NCBI GenBank assembly: GCA_033439265.1
Contig: JAVTVX010000010.1
Coordinates: 21,441,056-21,505,055 of the forward strand
DNA: 64,000 nt
Direction: 5' to 3'
Source of the DNA: Dillenia suffruticosa
Taxonomy: Eukaryota; Streptophyta; Magnoliopsida; Dilleniales; Dilleniaceae
This document shows, in pieces, positions 21,486 through 35,637 of the stretch (positions within the stretch are counted from its first letter, which is position 1; every line of letters starts with the position of its first letter). A program made the translations under genes and the position numbers. Below the pieces are notes generated by a model, which was given only the letters and a program-made list of their open reading frames with translations, made no database searches and was not told where the DNA came from.

Positions 21486-24400
21486 ATCAGTTAGAAAGAG
21501 AAGGGAGAACAAGACAAGTACTTAGTCCTCCCTTGTATTCAGACTTTGCCAAACCAAAATGCAGGTTGTAACTTGAGTCCTACTTCGGATGGCAAAACAA
21601 TTAGCATATCGACAGTATTGTAATCTATGAACTAAAACCTAATTATTTTGCCACTTTGTAATATTAGCTGTTTCTGGGGTTGGCTTGCGGTGACCTTTGG
21701 CTAAAAATCCCAATTTTCCCTTATTATGTGAAGCTAAAGAGGATGAAAATTTGAATATACTGTTTCTGTACAATTAATCGTGTTTGTTGTGTGAATCTAT
21801 AAATTAATCAAATATTAGCAGGTAGCTTGTAAGGAAAAAACTATATTTCCTTATGTTGTGTAGTTTCTCAGTCTCAGAATGAAGAGTAGACCTGATCAGC
21901 AACCTTTTTTGACAAATCTTTTGTTTTGCCAACTTTCTGATGACGACGTTAACTACCATGGAGAGAGAGTGGTGCTCAAGTCCAAGTGCAAATGCTTGCT
22001 TTTGCCATTATTTTCAGATTGTCTTTCCATTCAAAAGTCTGACCTGTCTTTGGTTGCTTGCTAATGTTATATGCCTTTTGCTTTTTTTTTGTTTTAATAT
22101 TATATCAATTTATATTTGAAATCATGTTTTAACTAATTCGATCTGAAACTATCTATTTAAGAGAATTATCTTCCCAACGTATTCTGTTTCATGTTCAAAT
22201 TATAAGTTGATCTTGTGATTTTAATTACGAGATTTAACGTCACATGTTAATAGGGTAAGTAACCGTTAGTATATTTTTTTATATTTAATTTTTTTATTAT
22301 GTATTGGGATTTGAATATGGATTTATTATCGGAGTGGGGAAGTGGAGGGGAAGGGGAAGGGTGACACTTGGCCAAAATTCTTTGGCGGCATATGTGCCTC
22401 CGCTTGGACTTGACATTTTTGTTCTCTCACAAGCACTTAATGCGGATGAACCAAAAAAAAACTAGTACTTAATGTTGGACTTAGCATGGGATGGGCTGGT
22501 CAGACTTACCGTGGGATGGGTTGGTTTCGGGTCGGGCATGTAAAGGACATTAAGTAAAAAATTGGACCGGCCCCTAATTTACTACTTACTGTTTTTTGGG
22601 TAGGGTCGGGAGAGGGGGTGTTAAGAGCGAGCTCAAATTTTAGAGATTTGAGAAATACTAGATGCTAAAAAAAATATATATATATACTAGATGGCTTTTT
22701 CACATGGTCTGGTCTATACTTAGATCTACTTATTGTATCTTATATTATTGTTCTCCAATACTTTTAATAACAACACCAAAAATCAGTTGATACAGCGAAA
22801 AAAACTCTGCGTCTCTTAACTAAATACTCTGGTTCGAACCTTCTTAGAAACGAAAAAAACTCATTTGGAATACCTTTCCCTTTATAGGAGACTTGACAGT
22901 CAGATCGATCTGGATTAATCGGAACGAAACTCCAGATATCGAGCGATAAAGAAAAAAAAATACTTTTAATAACAACTTATTCAACTTAGTTCCTAAATTA
23001 GTGTATCCAAATCCTTTATAGATATCAAATTTTTTTGGATTGAATGGTCGGACACTAATTTTCTTAATCAGAGATCTCGAGTTCGAGTTATGGAAATGAT
23101 AAAAAAAGATTTAGAAAATCCAAACCTAAAATGAGTCTATTAATGGTGAAAAAAAAATCCTTTAATGAAAATGTTATGCAATTTGCAATTTTAATGCATG
23201 ATTTTTTTTTTTTTGGAACTTAAGTATGACATTTTGCATTAAGCATTAAAGTAAAATAAAATTGAAAGAAAAACTAAATTTTAAAGGTTTGAGTTCAAAC
23301 GTATCAAGAATAACTCAAATTTTTTGCCGTCAATAAAGTCTTAAATTTAATTATTACCCTATTCTTTTGTCAAGGAAGAAAAGAAAAGGATACTATTTAT
23401 TATTTCCCAAATAATAATTTTATATTAGATATAAGCAGTCTTTATATCAATGTTTAGTTGGTGCAATAACTATACATTGATATTAAGTTTCGAGTTCGGA
23501 TTTTATAAATTGAGAAAATATATATTCAAAAAATTTTATTTCTTAATAATTAAATTTAACTCGAATCAAATATAATCAAATTTTATATAAATTTTAGATA
23601 TCAATAATATATATATATATATAAAGGAATCTTTATCTCTTTTCCTAAATGCTATTTATCATTCAACATATTTATTCCCTTGTTTTATCCGGTCGCAAAC
23701 GATATGGCGTGGCTGCCCCCATGGCATGTTGACTGGATCAGTGTTAGGTGTTGTTAGGGAGAAACAGATGGCAATATAGTGTTATTTTCCCAGCCGTCGG
23801 AATTTCATTATTTCACGTAGTTGAAATTGAGTCGAGTAAATGCGTAATATTTTGTACATGGTCAAATTTGCTAACTCGATGTTGGACTCTGTTTTAATCA
23901 TTTAAAAATCTAATTGTGATAATATAGCCCCCGTTCTTGGACTCTGACTCCCAAGTGATACCACGTGGCATTAGCAGGCATTTTTGCATGTGACCCCTCG
24001 TCACCAAAAGAAAAAAAATCTTATATTCATTGAATTCAGTCTTTTACCATCATCAATTTCTATTTTTTTATTATATACTTAATAATAAAATTCAAATAAA
24101 AATGATAATTTTAAATTATATTAAGAAAATATATATGACCCAGTAGCTTGAATCCCGTGGAATTCGATTAGTCAAATGTCATGCTTAATAGTGTGAATGA
24201 AATATTTAAAATAGATTAATTAAAAAAATAGAGACTGCTAATGATGTTCCAAATTAAAATTTCAAAATTTTCCATACTCCCATGCCACGTGATTCGCACA
24301 CGCCTTCTCGTCCTCATTTTTCTCCTTATTGTTGTTTGGTTGGACTCTGTGGAATATGTTAACTCATTCCCTCCTTTCTGTCTTTCTTGAAATAAATATT

Positions 24401-24675
24401 TTAATTTCTACCCCTAAACTTTATTCTAATCCTACTATTACCACTGATTTTCTGGGGTTGTGTATCAATTTTCCTTTCGACATTTAAACACACTTTTGTT
24501 AATAAATGATATTTTGAATATTAAATTTGGAATATTAAAAATTTATCAAAATACATAATAATACTGAAATTTGTACTTTCCTTATTTAAATATGAATACC
24601 ACTGGGTCAAATTATGCACCTGCATAATTTTAAATAACCAATTCCGAAATATTTCTGAAGATCGTTGCTCATACA
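21486..24675. other. intergenic between YrdC and HDS with dispersed repeats
   Basis: No credible gene. Copies of the dispersed repeat lie at about 22095-22270 (+), 22790-22950 (-, gatctggattaatcggaacg) and 23030-23110 (-, aatcagagatctcgagttcg). The stretch 22480-22620 has GGGTCGGG-type motifs resembling the hAT MITE arms, but I could not define ends. The remainder is AT-rich. Confidence 0.5.
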
Positions 24676-25128
24676 TAGAGAGAGAGAGAGAGAGAGATAT
24701 CCCATCCACCACCGGTTCCCTTTCTCCCTCCCTCTCTCTATCTCACTCTAGTTGTCTGCCTCTCGCTCTTCGTTCCCCAGGTAAGCTCCTCACCTTCCCA
24801 CTAATTAATGGCTCTGTTTTTTCTGAATTTCTTCCGATCGATTTTTTTAAGAGCGTTTTCGCACAAGTCATATTTTGTCTTGCAAATCACTGTTAGTTCT
24901 TTTTTTTGGCCCCCTTTTGCCTGCGAAATTTGAGCTCGATCGAGCTAAGACTGGTGAATTTTGGTGTTGATGATTTTTTACTTTGAGATGTTTGATTTTA
25001 TTTTGTGTGTTGTTACTATTAAATAGTGTCCATTAATCTAACCCCCCCCCCCACACACACACACATGATTTGTATGTCGCCTGAATTTGATGTTTTTGTG
25101 TAGGCGCTGGTGAATTTGAGATACAGGG
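24676..25128 (+). promoter_or_regulatory. HDS leader with (GA)n tract and 5' UTR intron
   Basis: A (GA)n run at 24676-24697 is followed by a CT-rich leader ending ttccccag at 24780. A GT donor (gtaagctcc) starts there and an acceptor tgtgtag lies at 25097-25103, giving a 323-base leader intron. The ATG follows 25 bases later at 25129. The exact transcription start is not visible. Confidence 0.6.
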
Positions 25129-28100
25129 ATGGCAACTGGAACAGTTCCTGCTTCCTTCACTGGTCTGAAGACCAGAGAGCAGGGTTTAGGGTTCGGAAAG
25201 AGCATGGATTTCGTGAGAGTGTGTGATTTACAGAGGTCTAAGTCTCAAAGATCATCAAAAGTCTCTGTCGTAATAAGGAATTCGAATCCTGGTCCTGATA
25301 TAGCTGAACTTCAACCTGCCTCTGAAGGAAGCCCTCTCTTAGGTATAATTCTTTTTCCTAACATAATAATGCTTAATGAGGTTTTTAGCCTAAAATTACT
25401 GTTGGGTAATTTATATCTGTATCATTTTTTATGATCTCAATTATCTGATAGGTTCGACCAAACATTTCCTGAGGATTTTAAGACTGTTGATTTTCTAGAT
25501 TGCACTTAAATCATCCATAATTTTCTATAATTCTTCCTTTAATTTTCAGCCAAGTTTTGGGGATTTTTTTTTTTTTAATTGTGGTATGTTCCAATTGTTT
25601 CTGTAGTTCCGAGGAGAAAGTACTGTGAATCAGTACACAAGACTGTGAGGAGAAAGACACGCACTGTGATGATTGGGAATGTTGCTCTTGGCAGTGAGCA
25701 TCCGATCAGGATACAAACCATGACCACCTCAGAGACCAAGAATTCTCCCGCGGTTGTTGAGGAGGTAATTTTTTTTTTTCTTTTTCCTCTTAATTTGAAT
25801 CTCTTTCCCTAACGGATTTTGAAAGGCAGGCTGTCAATTACTTACTAGGTCAACTGTATGTTATGTTTATAGGTGATGAGAATAGCTGATAAAGGCGCAG
25901 ATCTTGTTCGGATAACTGTTCAGGGCAAGAAAGAAGCAGATGCATGCTTTGAGATTAAAAACACCCTAGTACAGAAAAAGTAAGTTTATACTTTTTCGAT
26001 GTAGTTTTGAGCGTCTGTGGAAATCATCGAATCATATTAATGACCTTCTGTTGTGCAGCTACAACATTCCTCTGGTGGCAGATATCCATTTTGCTCCTTC
26101 TGTTGCTTTGCGAGTAGCAGAGTGCTTTGACAAGATCCGTGTTAACCCAGGAAATTTCGGTATGCAGCTTTTTTTGACTTTGAAGTATTGGATAATTCAT
26201 ATTCTGGGATCAGTGAAGTAATTAATATATTCTTTTACCCCCTTTCCAGCCGATAGACGAGCACAGTTTGAGAAGTTAGAGTATACAGAAGAGGACTATC
26301 AGAAAGAACTTGAGCATATTGAGCAGGTAAAGTTTTTACTTAGTTTGTATAGATCTACTATATTTACCTTGACAAGAAAGATCATTTCTGTAAATTACTA
26401 TTTTATTTCTAGGATTCTGCCAAATAGAACCAGATATTTCAGTGTCCAGTATATATGATTGTAACTTTCATGTGGAAAGTTTAGCTTTGTCTAGGTATCA
26501 CTGAGCCAATTGCCAAATGATATTTGAATAGGTCATTAGGGAATACCTTTCAGCGTAGGAGTCTTGTTCTTTTGGGTACACATGAAATTTTAGTTTTGTC
26601 TTGACCTGATTTTTTAACTAATTTTTTAACTAAATTCATGTCATATAGCTTAGGTATAGTTATTTCCAATGCTATACAGACAGGACAGGTTGAGTTTAAA
26701 ACTTTATCAATCCATCAAGTATGATATTAAGCTTTCAAGATAACTAGATAAGAGATGGTCTATTGAATTTTCTCTACTGACCAATGTTTCCTGTTTGAAT
26801 TTTGGGCTTGTTTTTTATGCCTAATTATTTAAGTTTTGAACTGCTTCAGGTTTTCACTCCGCTAGTTGAGAAATGTAAGAAATATGGAAGGGCAATGAGA
26901 ATTGGCACAAACCATGGCAGTCTTTCAGATCGTATCATGAGCTACTATGGAGATTCTCCAAGGGGAATGGTGAATACTTGTCTTTATGCTGGCCAAGGCA
27001 TTTATTTTTTGCTTCTGTGTTTATTAAAGATTCAGGAGTGCGGGGGCTTAATACTATATGCATTTTGAAACAGGTTGAATCTGCATTTGAATTTGCAAGG
27101 ATCTGTCGCAAGTTGGACTTTCATAACTTTGTTTTCTCAATGAAAGCAAGCAATCCAGTTGTCATGGTCCAGGCATACCGTTTACTTGCTGCTGAAATGT
27201 ATAATGAAGGATGGGACTATCCTTTGCACTTGGGAGTTACCGAGGCTGGTGAAGGTGAAGATGGGCGTATGAAATCTGCCATTGGCATTGGAACCCTCCT
27301 CCAGGTAAATTTTATGCTTTGTGTCCTGATGTTGCCTTACATTATTTACCAGCTTAAAAATTTTTTATAGACCACTGTTGTTTGCTTCATGATGACATAT
27401 CATGATCATAGGTTCTATTGTTGGTAAAGGCTTCATACATTTCCCTTCGTCCTGACTATATTCTCTCTGTTTATTGGGCAGGATGGTTTGGGTGATACAA
27501 TCAGGGTATCCCTTACAGAGCCACCAGAGATGGAGATAGATCCCTGCAGAAAGTTGGCTAACCTTGGGATGAGAGCATCTACTCTCCAGCAAGGAGTGGT
27601 ATGGTTCAATAATATTTGAAGCTACACACTTCAAGGCTTTAAGCAAAAATTTCTATTGCCTTTGAAACTCATTCTTGGCTGCATTTTCCATTAGGCACCA
27701 TTTGAAGAAAAGAATAGACATTATTTCGATTTCCAACGCAGAAGTGGTCAATTGCCTGTTCAAAAGGAGGTGAGCTTTGAATTCTTGAGAATAGCCTATG
27801 TATCATGCCTTCTTTGTCTGACTGAACTTCTTCTGGAATTAAGAGTGTGTTCTGGAAAAATAACAGGGTGAGCAAGTGGATTATCGTGGTGTCCTCCACC
27901 GTGATGGATCTGTTCTTATGTCTGTTTCCCTGGACCAGTTGAAAGTAAGTAGTTATCCAGTTCTTTCAAATTTTTATACTAGTGTTTCCTCATTTTGTAT
28001 TTGTTCTCATCCTGGAGTTCTTTCTTCTTCATGACTTTCCAGACACCTGAACTCCTCTACAAGTCACTAGCAGCAAAGCTAGTCGTTGGCATGCCATTTA

Positions 28101-30265
28101 AGGTACATTCAATTCAAACCTCTGGTGTAAGCATCTTAATTGATATGATTTGGATCACACTAACTGCTAAATTCAAAATTTTAATTTAGGATCTGGCAAC
28201 CGTGGATACCATACTGTTGAGGGAGCTTCCTTCTGTTGATGATGATGATGCTGTAAGAGCCTCACTTTCCCTGATCTTTTTTTGCATTGTTTTCCTTTTA
28301 TCATGTAACAGCTCTGCCTAATTATATCTTAAAGAAAACTTTAATCTAGCATGTGGAAATGACTTGAGCATGATTTGGTTCTTCTTCAGCGCTTGGCCCT
28401 CAAGAGGTTGATTGATGTGAGTATGGGGGTTATTACTCCTTTACCGGAGCAGCTGACAAAACCATTGCCTAATGCCATGGTTCTAGTAAATCTCAAGGAG
28501 ATTGCAACTGGAGCTCACAAGCTTCTGCCAGAAGGTACTCCTCTATGTTACAGTTTCTGAATCATTTTGTTTGGACTTGGTTGTATTACATTGAGGCTGC
28601 AAGCAATGGTTCTCATGTTATGCTGATACCACATCTCAGGTACCCGGTTGGTTGTGTCTGTACGCGGAGATGAACCAAATGAAGAGCTGGATGTCTTGAA
28701 AGATATTGATGCTACAATGATTCTTCATGATGTCCCTTATACCGAAGAAAAAAACAGCAGAGTGCATGCCGCAAGGAGGTAATATTTTGTTTTAGAACAA
28801 GGTTATTACTTATTAGTTTAAGCAAACTACATAATCTAGGGTCCAGTAAGGCAATGGCGACGTTGGATCACCATGCAACTGTCAATGCTCTTGGCTGGTT
28901 GCTTTTTACCTGTTGAGTTACTGAAAAAATGTAAATGAGTGGATAATTTCTCCATTTTTTTGTGATTTACACATCTTGTGGTAAAATAACTTTGTCCGTT
29001 TTTGATCTCTTAAGCTTTTCATTGTGTTGCAGGTTATTTGAGTATCTTGCAGAGAATTCCATTAACTTCCCTGTAATTCACCATATACAATTCCCTAAAG
29101 GAATTCACAGGTAGTTAAAGATCTCCATGCAATTTCTTGTCAAACATGCCCACTACAAGTGGCTTCTTTTTTTTTGGGGGGCTACAAGCTGGTTTGTCAA
29201 AAACATTTCTACCTTTTTTGTAGGGATGACTTGGTAATTAGTGCTGGTGCCAATGCTGGAGCACTTTTGGTTGACGGACTTGGTGATGGAATCCTATTGG
29301 AGGCCGCAGATCAGGACTTTGATTTCCTTAGAGATACATCTTTCAATTTACTTCAGGGCTGCAGAATGAGAAATACAAAAACGGTAACTCACTTTATTTT
29401 GAAAAGAAATGATATTTTGGACTTTGGCATTATCTGATTAAGCATGAAGATACTGATTAATGTCCAACTCCTTGTGCAGGAGTATGTTTCTTGCCCGTCC
29501 TGTGGAAGGACATTGTTTGATCTGCAAGAAATAAGTGCTGAGATCCGAGAAAAGACATCACACTTGCCCGGTGTCTCGGTAATTCTAAAATCCTGCCTCT
29601 AGTTATCATTGCCGTGGCTTGTCATTCTTTTCCATTTCAAGCAAAATTAACTTTCCATTCATTTCAATGGCAGATTGCAATCATGGGCTGCATTGTTAAT
29701 GGACCTGGGGAGATGGCCGATGCCGATTTTGGTTATGTTGGGGGTGCTCCAGGAAAGATCGATCTCTATGTTGGAAAGGTACAATCCAACACCACCAACC
29801 CCCCCCCCCCCCCCGGGGCCCAAAAAAAAAGTATTTTAAATAAATAAGTGAAAGAACACTCTGCACTTGGTATCACCCGTGGAAGCATTTTCACTTGTAT
29901 GGAAAGGTATATTGTATCAGTACCAAAAAAAAGGTATATTGTATGCAATGAATTCCAAATATGCAGTTATCCCCTGGAAAAAAAAATGCTTAATTGATGC
30001 CATTGTTTCTGGGCAAAGTAAAATCATAATCCAGTGTTGGCGTTCATTTGCACGAGAACATACATGGGAAGTAGATAGATCTAAGAATAATTAGTCCCTA
30101 TCATGTTGGAATTCCAGTCATCAAATCGTTCATGATCTCACACTTTTTTGAATTGATTTCCAGACCGTAGTAAAGCGAGGAATTGAGATGGCACATGCTA
30201 CAGATGCGTTGATACAACTCATTAAAGAACATGGCCGCTGGGTGGATCCTCCCAAAGACGAGTAA
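25129..30265 (+). CDS. HDS: 4-hydroxy-3-methylbut-2-enyl diphosphate synthase, chloroplastic (IspG/GcpE)
   Basis: Penultimate enzyme of the plastid MEP pathway. It reduces ME-cPP to HMBPP with a 4Fe-4S cluster and ferredoxin. Nineteen exons join in frame to 742 aa, close to the plant family length: 25129-25342, 25607-25764, 25873-25979, 26059-26159, 26250-26326, 26850-26969, 27074-27304, 27482-27598, 27695-27769, 27867-27944, 28043-28102, 28190-28252, 28390-28534, 28640-28778, 29033-29110, 29224-29383, 29480-29578, 29674-29778, 30164-30265. An N-terminal Ser/Thr-rich transit peptide is followed by the TIM barrel ([44 protein letters not shown]), the plant-specific middle domain and the cluster domain with [14 protein letters not shown] and [20 protein letters not shown]. 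All splice sites are canonical and no lesion is seen. It corresponds to Arabidopsis At5g60600. Confidence 0.97.
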
Positions 30266-32687
30266 GACTAGACAAGAATATTTGCTTTCTTATATGGTAA
30301 TAAAGAGACAATCAAAGGGAGACAATTGTGCTTCTGTTGTTGCCTATGTAAGTTCCTACTACAAAAATCAATTCACAAGAACCCAGCCCTAGAGGAAGAT
30401 AAGTTTTTCCATTACTGCTGCAAATAGAGCAACCGCCAGGCCTGCATCTGAAAATCTCAATATTGTGAGGCAATGTGATTAACCATTGGAGGATGATTTC
30501 AATACACTGTATCACAGAACCCAAGCCGGGCTGTTTGTATTTTTAATAATTAATTAAAATGTAATCTCAGGTTATAAGTTTAAGAGATTATGTTGTTGCA
30601 ATAAGTAGGGGTAGGTTTTAATAATCAGTGGTTTTCCTTGTATTATTAAATAAATTAAATTTTTATTTGTTTTCAGCTTAAGTAATGTTACAATCAAATG
30701 ACTTGAGGCTATAAATAGATTAACTTTCATATGACAATTTACATTAATATGTTCTGAATACTCTTAACATAGGATTAATTCTATTTAGTGTTCGACTTAT
30801 GTGATCCATAGAAGTATTATTTTTTCCCCCCTAAAGTCCTAATATTGAAATCGTAGCAATATTTGTTGGTTGATCAGTCAACTTTGGACGGCAGATTTTA
30901 GTGTCATGGACTATACTTGGATGGCAGTTCACCTATTTATTTATTTTTTTTTTGGGGGGATGACAACAAAACACTAAAGCATAACAAGGTTCATTGGTCC
31001 AAATCTCTTGATTCTGAGAGTGGCCGTGCCCGGTTTGTCTCCTTGTAGTAGCTCTCTGATACTTTCCGAAGGAAACCGGAAGATATGCATGCCTGACCAG
31101 AACAATTTGATAACCGAATGGTTGTCATCCTTACCCCCCCCTCCACTTTATATTCTTCAAACATCAAGTTTAGCCAAAATTTGACTCTTGGAACTGCACC
31201 AACAAGAATTGTTGTCGGGTAATTCCAGTCTGAGCTGTGCCCCCAATTTTTGTCTTTTATTATCCAACTCATTGCGCGTAAGTTTAAGTGTCTATTTTTC
31301 AGCTAGTTGGGTGGGGGTCCATCCTATCCCTTAAGCAGATCAGCCATGGCTCTTGATTTCATAAATTTTCATAAGATAGGAAAACCATAACCCCCACCCA
31401 AAAAACATGGCAATTCACCTTGCATAACCTCAATTTAGACAAAAAACATGAAACCGAACCAACTTAAAATACACAACATCACGCCTTTAAGAAACAAATG
31501 ACATTTGAGAAAGCGAAACACGGAATAAAGTATTCACATGAATCTCAAAGTCATAACATGAAATCAAAGTCATTGGTGCCGCATACGGCGATCGTGCAGC
31601 ATTAAAAAAGGCGATCCTAATAAAAACCATACACCGCCGCATGTGCAGAGGCTAGGAAAAAGGTTGGGACTCGTTTAACGTCCCATACAGGAACCTGTTC
31701 ATTACAAGAAACCCACCCCTCCCCTCTCCCCCCCCCCAACCAAAAAAAAAACCTCATTCATAATATGAAATAGTATGTTTAGGATATTTTGAATGCGTAT
31801 CTACCATTAAAGTAATTTTAAGTACAAAAATTTGTGATCAATGACCATATAGCGTGAACACATATTAAAGAGCATTGATATTCATTGATTGAGAATGAGA
31901 CCGTCACGGGATGATAAAAAATCAATAATGTGTAATTAAAATTTATAATTACTTAATTTATTTTATTTTATTATATTTATGATAATATATTTCCACTGCA
32001 TAAAATATAGATTTTTTGTTTAGCAGAATTGTGACATGAAATTTGGCGACATGAACATGATGCTGAATATCGTCTGATTGAATGTTGGGTTCAGCTTCTT
32101 GTTCCACTCATTTGGAATAACAAACTCAAATTGAAGTTAATTATCTCCCGGGGGGGGGGGGGGGGAAGAAGATGAAACCATTCCTAATGATGGTCTTTGA
32201 TGATTGGGGACTACAGTTGTCAGATTATATTAAGGGATTTAATCTAGCTTCCAGTATGTCGACCGGCCCTGATAAAAACAAATGAAATCATTTCTATTTG
32301 GACTCAACAAACTGCGTCCCCTTTAAATGCTTTAATTCCATAATTAAATAAAAGACTAATTCCTTGGTTTCCTGAGTGCTGCGCACGCACTGATTCCATA
32401 ATTAAATAAAGTACCGAGGGAAGGAAGAGAGAGAGAGATGTAGAGATTAAAATCGGACAGCACAGAATGTATAATCAATAAAACGGAAAACTGGAACGCA
32501 GTGGGGACATGGGAAGGGGGAGGGGGTATACATTAATTAAAGAAAAGGGAAAATCAATGGGTTCACTCTCTGATTATCCAATAGAACAGAATAGAACAGA
32601 ATAGAATAGAATAGAATAGAATCGAACGGTATGCTAATAAAGTAATAACAATCAAAATCAAATTGAATTGGAAATGATGTCATCAGT
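30266..32687. other. intergenic, no gene seen
   Basis: Convergent region between HDS and the arabinogalactan-like gene, holding the 3' ends of both. It has several homopolymer runs (G run at 32151-32166, C runs near 31135 and 31727) and an imperfect agaat-type tract at 32580-32625. The 93-codon minus frame at 30991-31272 has no recognisable similarity. Confidence 0.5.
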
Positions 32688-33212
32688 TCAGAGAAAGTCT
32701 CTTCTAGCATCATACCCGTACTGCCTTCTCCGAATGTTCGATTGGCGCTTCTTGTAGACCAGACCTCCCAATCCAACCAGACACACGCCGGCTATCACTC
32801 CCAATGCAATTCCTGCTTTCTGTCCCCCACTCAGTCCACTCGACGACGACGACTCGTCGCTTTTGTCCCTCTCTCCTTCGACATCGCCAACATCGGAAGG
32901 AACTGACGGCGACGGAGACGGCGTGTCTGGCGGAGGAGGAGATGGAGGAGACGATTTTGGCGCGAGATCTGAAGCCGGAGATGGAGACGAGGAAGGAGAA
33001 TGAGGTACACTAGTTGGTGAAGGAGAAGGAGAGGATTCTGGAGAAGGAACTGACGGAGTTGAAGAAATGTCGGCAGCGGGGGGTTCCGGTGACGGAGAGG
33101 GAGAGGGTGATGGTGACGGTGACGGTGAATCTGAGGAGAGAGCACATTGTTGTGAGAAAAGAAGTACAAGTGAGAGAATGGAGAAGAAACGAATCGAATT
33201 CAGTGTTCCCAT
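32688..33212 (-). CDS. arabinogalactan-like Ser/Pro-rich single-pass membrane protein
   Basis: A single-exon 174-aa protein. Residues 1-26 (MGTLNSIRFFSILSLVLLFS and on) form a signal peptide. Residues 27-110 are Ser/Pro repeats (SPSPSPSPSP, ESSPSPSP, SPPSPPPP) of the kind hydroxylated and decorated with arabinogalactan. A short acidic linker (GDVEGERDKSDESSSSS) follows, then a Gly-rich membrane span (AGIALGVIAGVCLVGLGGLV) and a basic cytosolic tail, KKRQSNIRRRQ to RRDFL. It is likely a cell-surface proteoglycan of unknown role. The start is the only ATG before the signal peptide. Low complexity makes orthology uncertain. A small membrane protein gene may sit at the same place in Arabidopsis, but I am not sure of its identity. 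Confidence 0.75.
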   Translation of the reverse strand: MGTLNSIRFFSILSLVLLFSQQCALSSDSPSPSPSPSPSPSPEPPAADISSTPSVPSPESSPSPSPTSVPHSPSSSPSPASDLAPKSSPPSPPPPDTPSPSPSVPSDVGDVEGERDKSDESSSSSGLSGGQKAGIALGVIAGVCLVGLGGLVYKKRQSNIRRRQYGYDARRDFL

Positions 33213-33297
33213 TGAAACTTGAGAGAGAGGGAGAGAGGGAAGGCAGAGATATTCAGCTCTATAAGTGTTTTGAATAGAGATGGAGGGAGGGAGGGAG

Positions 33298-33332
<35 letters not shown>

Positions 33333-33540
33333 GAAGATTGAAAAATGTGAGAGCAGATCTGATTGAAGAGAAAAAATGGTATTTGAAGAACTTGTCTTTT
33401 AAGCGTCAACCGCTTCCAAAAGTCGCAGATCTACCGATTCAGAAAAACACAACGAGAGAGAGGGAGAGGAGATTGGATTTGAAAAGGAGAGAAGACCTTG
33501 GGAAGAGAGAGAGAGGGAGAGAGGAATGACTAATCAGTTG
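33213..33540 (-). promoter_or_regulatory. CT-rich leader region of the arabinogalactan-like gene
   Basis: On the minus strand this is a long pyrimidine-rich stretch. A near-perfect GA run lies at 33301-33328 and weaker ones at 33455-33520. This is typical of plant leaders and core promoters. The small frames across it are low-complexity. Confidence 0.5.
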
Positions 33541-33768
33541 GAGAAAATGACGCTGAACTTAAGAGTACCAGAAGAAACCCCCATATCAAGTTACCATAAA
33601 TACATCTCTCTTCAAATATCAAAAAGATTCAAGCAAAATACATTGCTTAGAGTGAGAGAGAGGTAGTCGGAATTATCGGAATTTTTTAAACCATATCGGT
33701 GGTATTAATATTTGCGTGATAAGTGACGTCATTTAGTTTGGGGGAGGGTAAATAAATGATTAGGGTAT

Positions 33769-33807
33769 TTTGAATTTGAATTTGAATTTGAATTTGAATT
33801 TGAATTT
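33769..33807. repeat. (TTGAAT)n hexanucleotide microsatellite
   Basis: About six tandem copies of a ttgaat-type hexamer, likely length-polymorphic. Confidence 0.8.
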
Positions 33808-35637
33808 CAAAATTGTATCTAAAAAATCATTTTAAGAATAAATTTGGTTTTGGATAGGATTAAAATGGCAAATAAAAATACTAAAGTTGTTTCATAGGTC
33901 AGCTGAAAGGGGAATAATACCGAATGGGTGACGAGGAAAGGGGCAAAATGCAAATCAAACTAACCATAATTTTTAGAGGAAGTTAAATTAGTTGCTTTCT
34001 CTGTGGATCGGTTCAAAGCTCTAAAATTGCAAACAGAGTTCAACAAAATCAAACTTTATATGAAATAGAATTACAGCATCCAGGGATGGAGAACAACTTA
34101 TATTTTAAAGAATTTTAATTTTGTTTTTTTGTGTAAATAGATTACTTCCTATCACCTGATATTTAGATTTTACCCGACTAATCTGGTTTGACGGGTCTAT
34201 TAAGAGATTCACTCTTTTAAATTTCATTTCTTTTATTTTTATGATTCGAACTAGAGATTTATAATTAAAAGAGTGTAATGTCCTATAGTTATACCTAAGG
34301 GAATTTTGTAATTTTTATTCTGTTTTTACAACATTTTTTTAATGATATTTTTGAGGTTTTTAAATGCGTATTAATTTTTTTTATTTAAAAAATCTTGGAA
34401 GAGTTGATCCGCGCTTTTCTTGGGCCATGACATTTGGGTGGTGGTCTGGTGGAGAGAGAACCAACTCAGCGTGGTAGTGCGTTTTGCTGTCCACCGTAAC
34501 CTAACAAGTGAGTGGAATTGAAGTAGGAAAATTTTAGAAAGCCGAACGAGTCGGCAAGTATACGCGCCTGGGTTGGCAATCCAGCACTTTGGTTGGACCA
34601 AAGTTGAATGCTTAGGAATTCAATTTGAATTCCATCAATACCATCCAGAATAAAAATAAATTCCATTGTATGGATTCACAAAAATATTTTAGAATTTATT
34701 CCTCTTAAATCAATTATAAATTCCATAATTTCATCAAAATACTTATTTTTAATTAAAAAATTATTGATAAACAAAAGCAAGTTAAGTAAAACCTAATCCG
34801 AGTTTGGCGCTTCTCATGGGGGTGAATCGAATTGCGGAGAGAAAAGGGTTTGAGGATGAGACAATTAGATTACAGTTGTGACTGTAGGGACCAGAAGACC
34901 ACCACACCCAACCAGTCAACGTGGGCCAACTGCCATGCAACTTTCCGGGGATAAGAATTTCAAAATCAATTAAAAATTGAAATCACAAAGAGATCCAAAT
35001 CCAATCAAACTGGTATTACAAATTTCAATTTTCTTCCGCTTATCTAAATTTATTGTATTTTATTATAATATTTTTATTTAAATTTTTTAAAAAATAAAAA
35101 ATAATACTAAATAGAACTATTTATGTAGGAATATTTTAATTAGTTCATAAAAGACAGAAGCATGGGCATTTGGTCTAATTATTCTAAAAACCCATTTAAT
35201 TCATTTAACATTATTCTTAATATAAGTTTTCTCTTTGAAAATTTAACTTCCATCTCAATTAAATTTAACATGAGAACCAGGTAGCCAATGATGAGGTTCT
35301 TGAGTCAAATGCTCGGCCATTAATCCCTCCACATCTTAGATTCTTTAATGGAGGAGAAAAAGCTTCGTAGCCTAACAACAGGAACTTCAAGCACCTAACC
35401 TCAAAATTGAAGTTCTAAAACAAAGATTCTCAGAAGCATATTTATTGTATTCTTCCTCATTATATATTTGTAGGACAATCACACTGGGTCGAAACTTTCA
35501 AGGACAAAATAACATACAAAATACAAGACTAAGGTTTGTGCTCTTCATTCCCTCTTTAATCCAAACAACCTATTCCCTCCTGTATAATTTGGCCACGTAG
35601 GCGAAATTGTGTAAGTTATCGAGCTTAATTCATAACC
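33808..35637. other. intergenic with one dispersed repeat copy
   Basis: A plus-strand copy of the dispersed repeat lies at about 34145-34295 (cccgactaatctggtttgac, then gattcgaactagagattt). The remaining sequence is AT-rich with no credible frame. It contains the 3' end of the PDIL gene near 35500-35637. Confidence 0.5.
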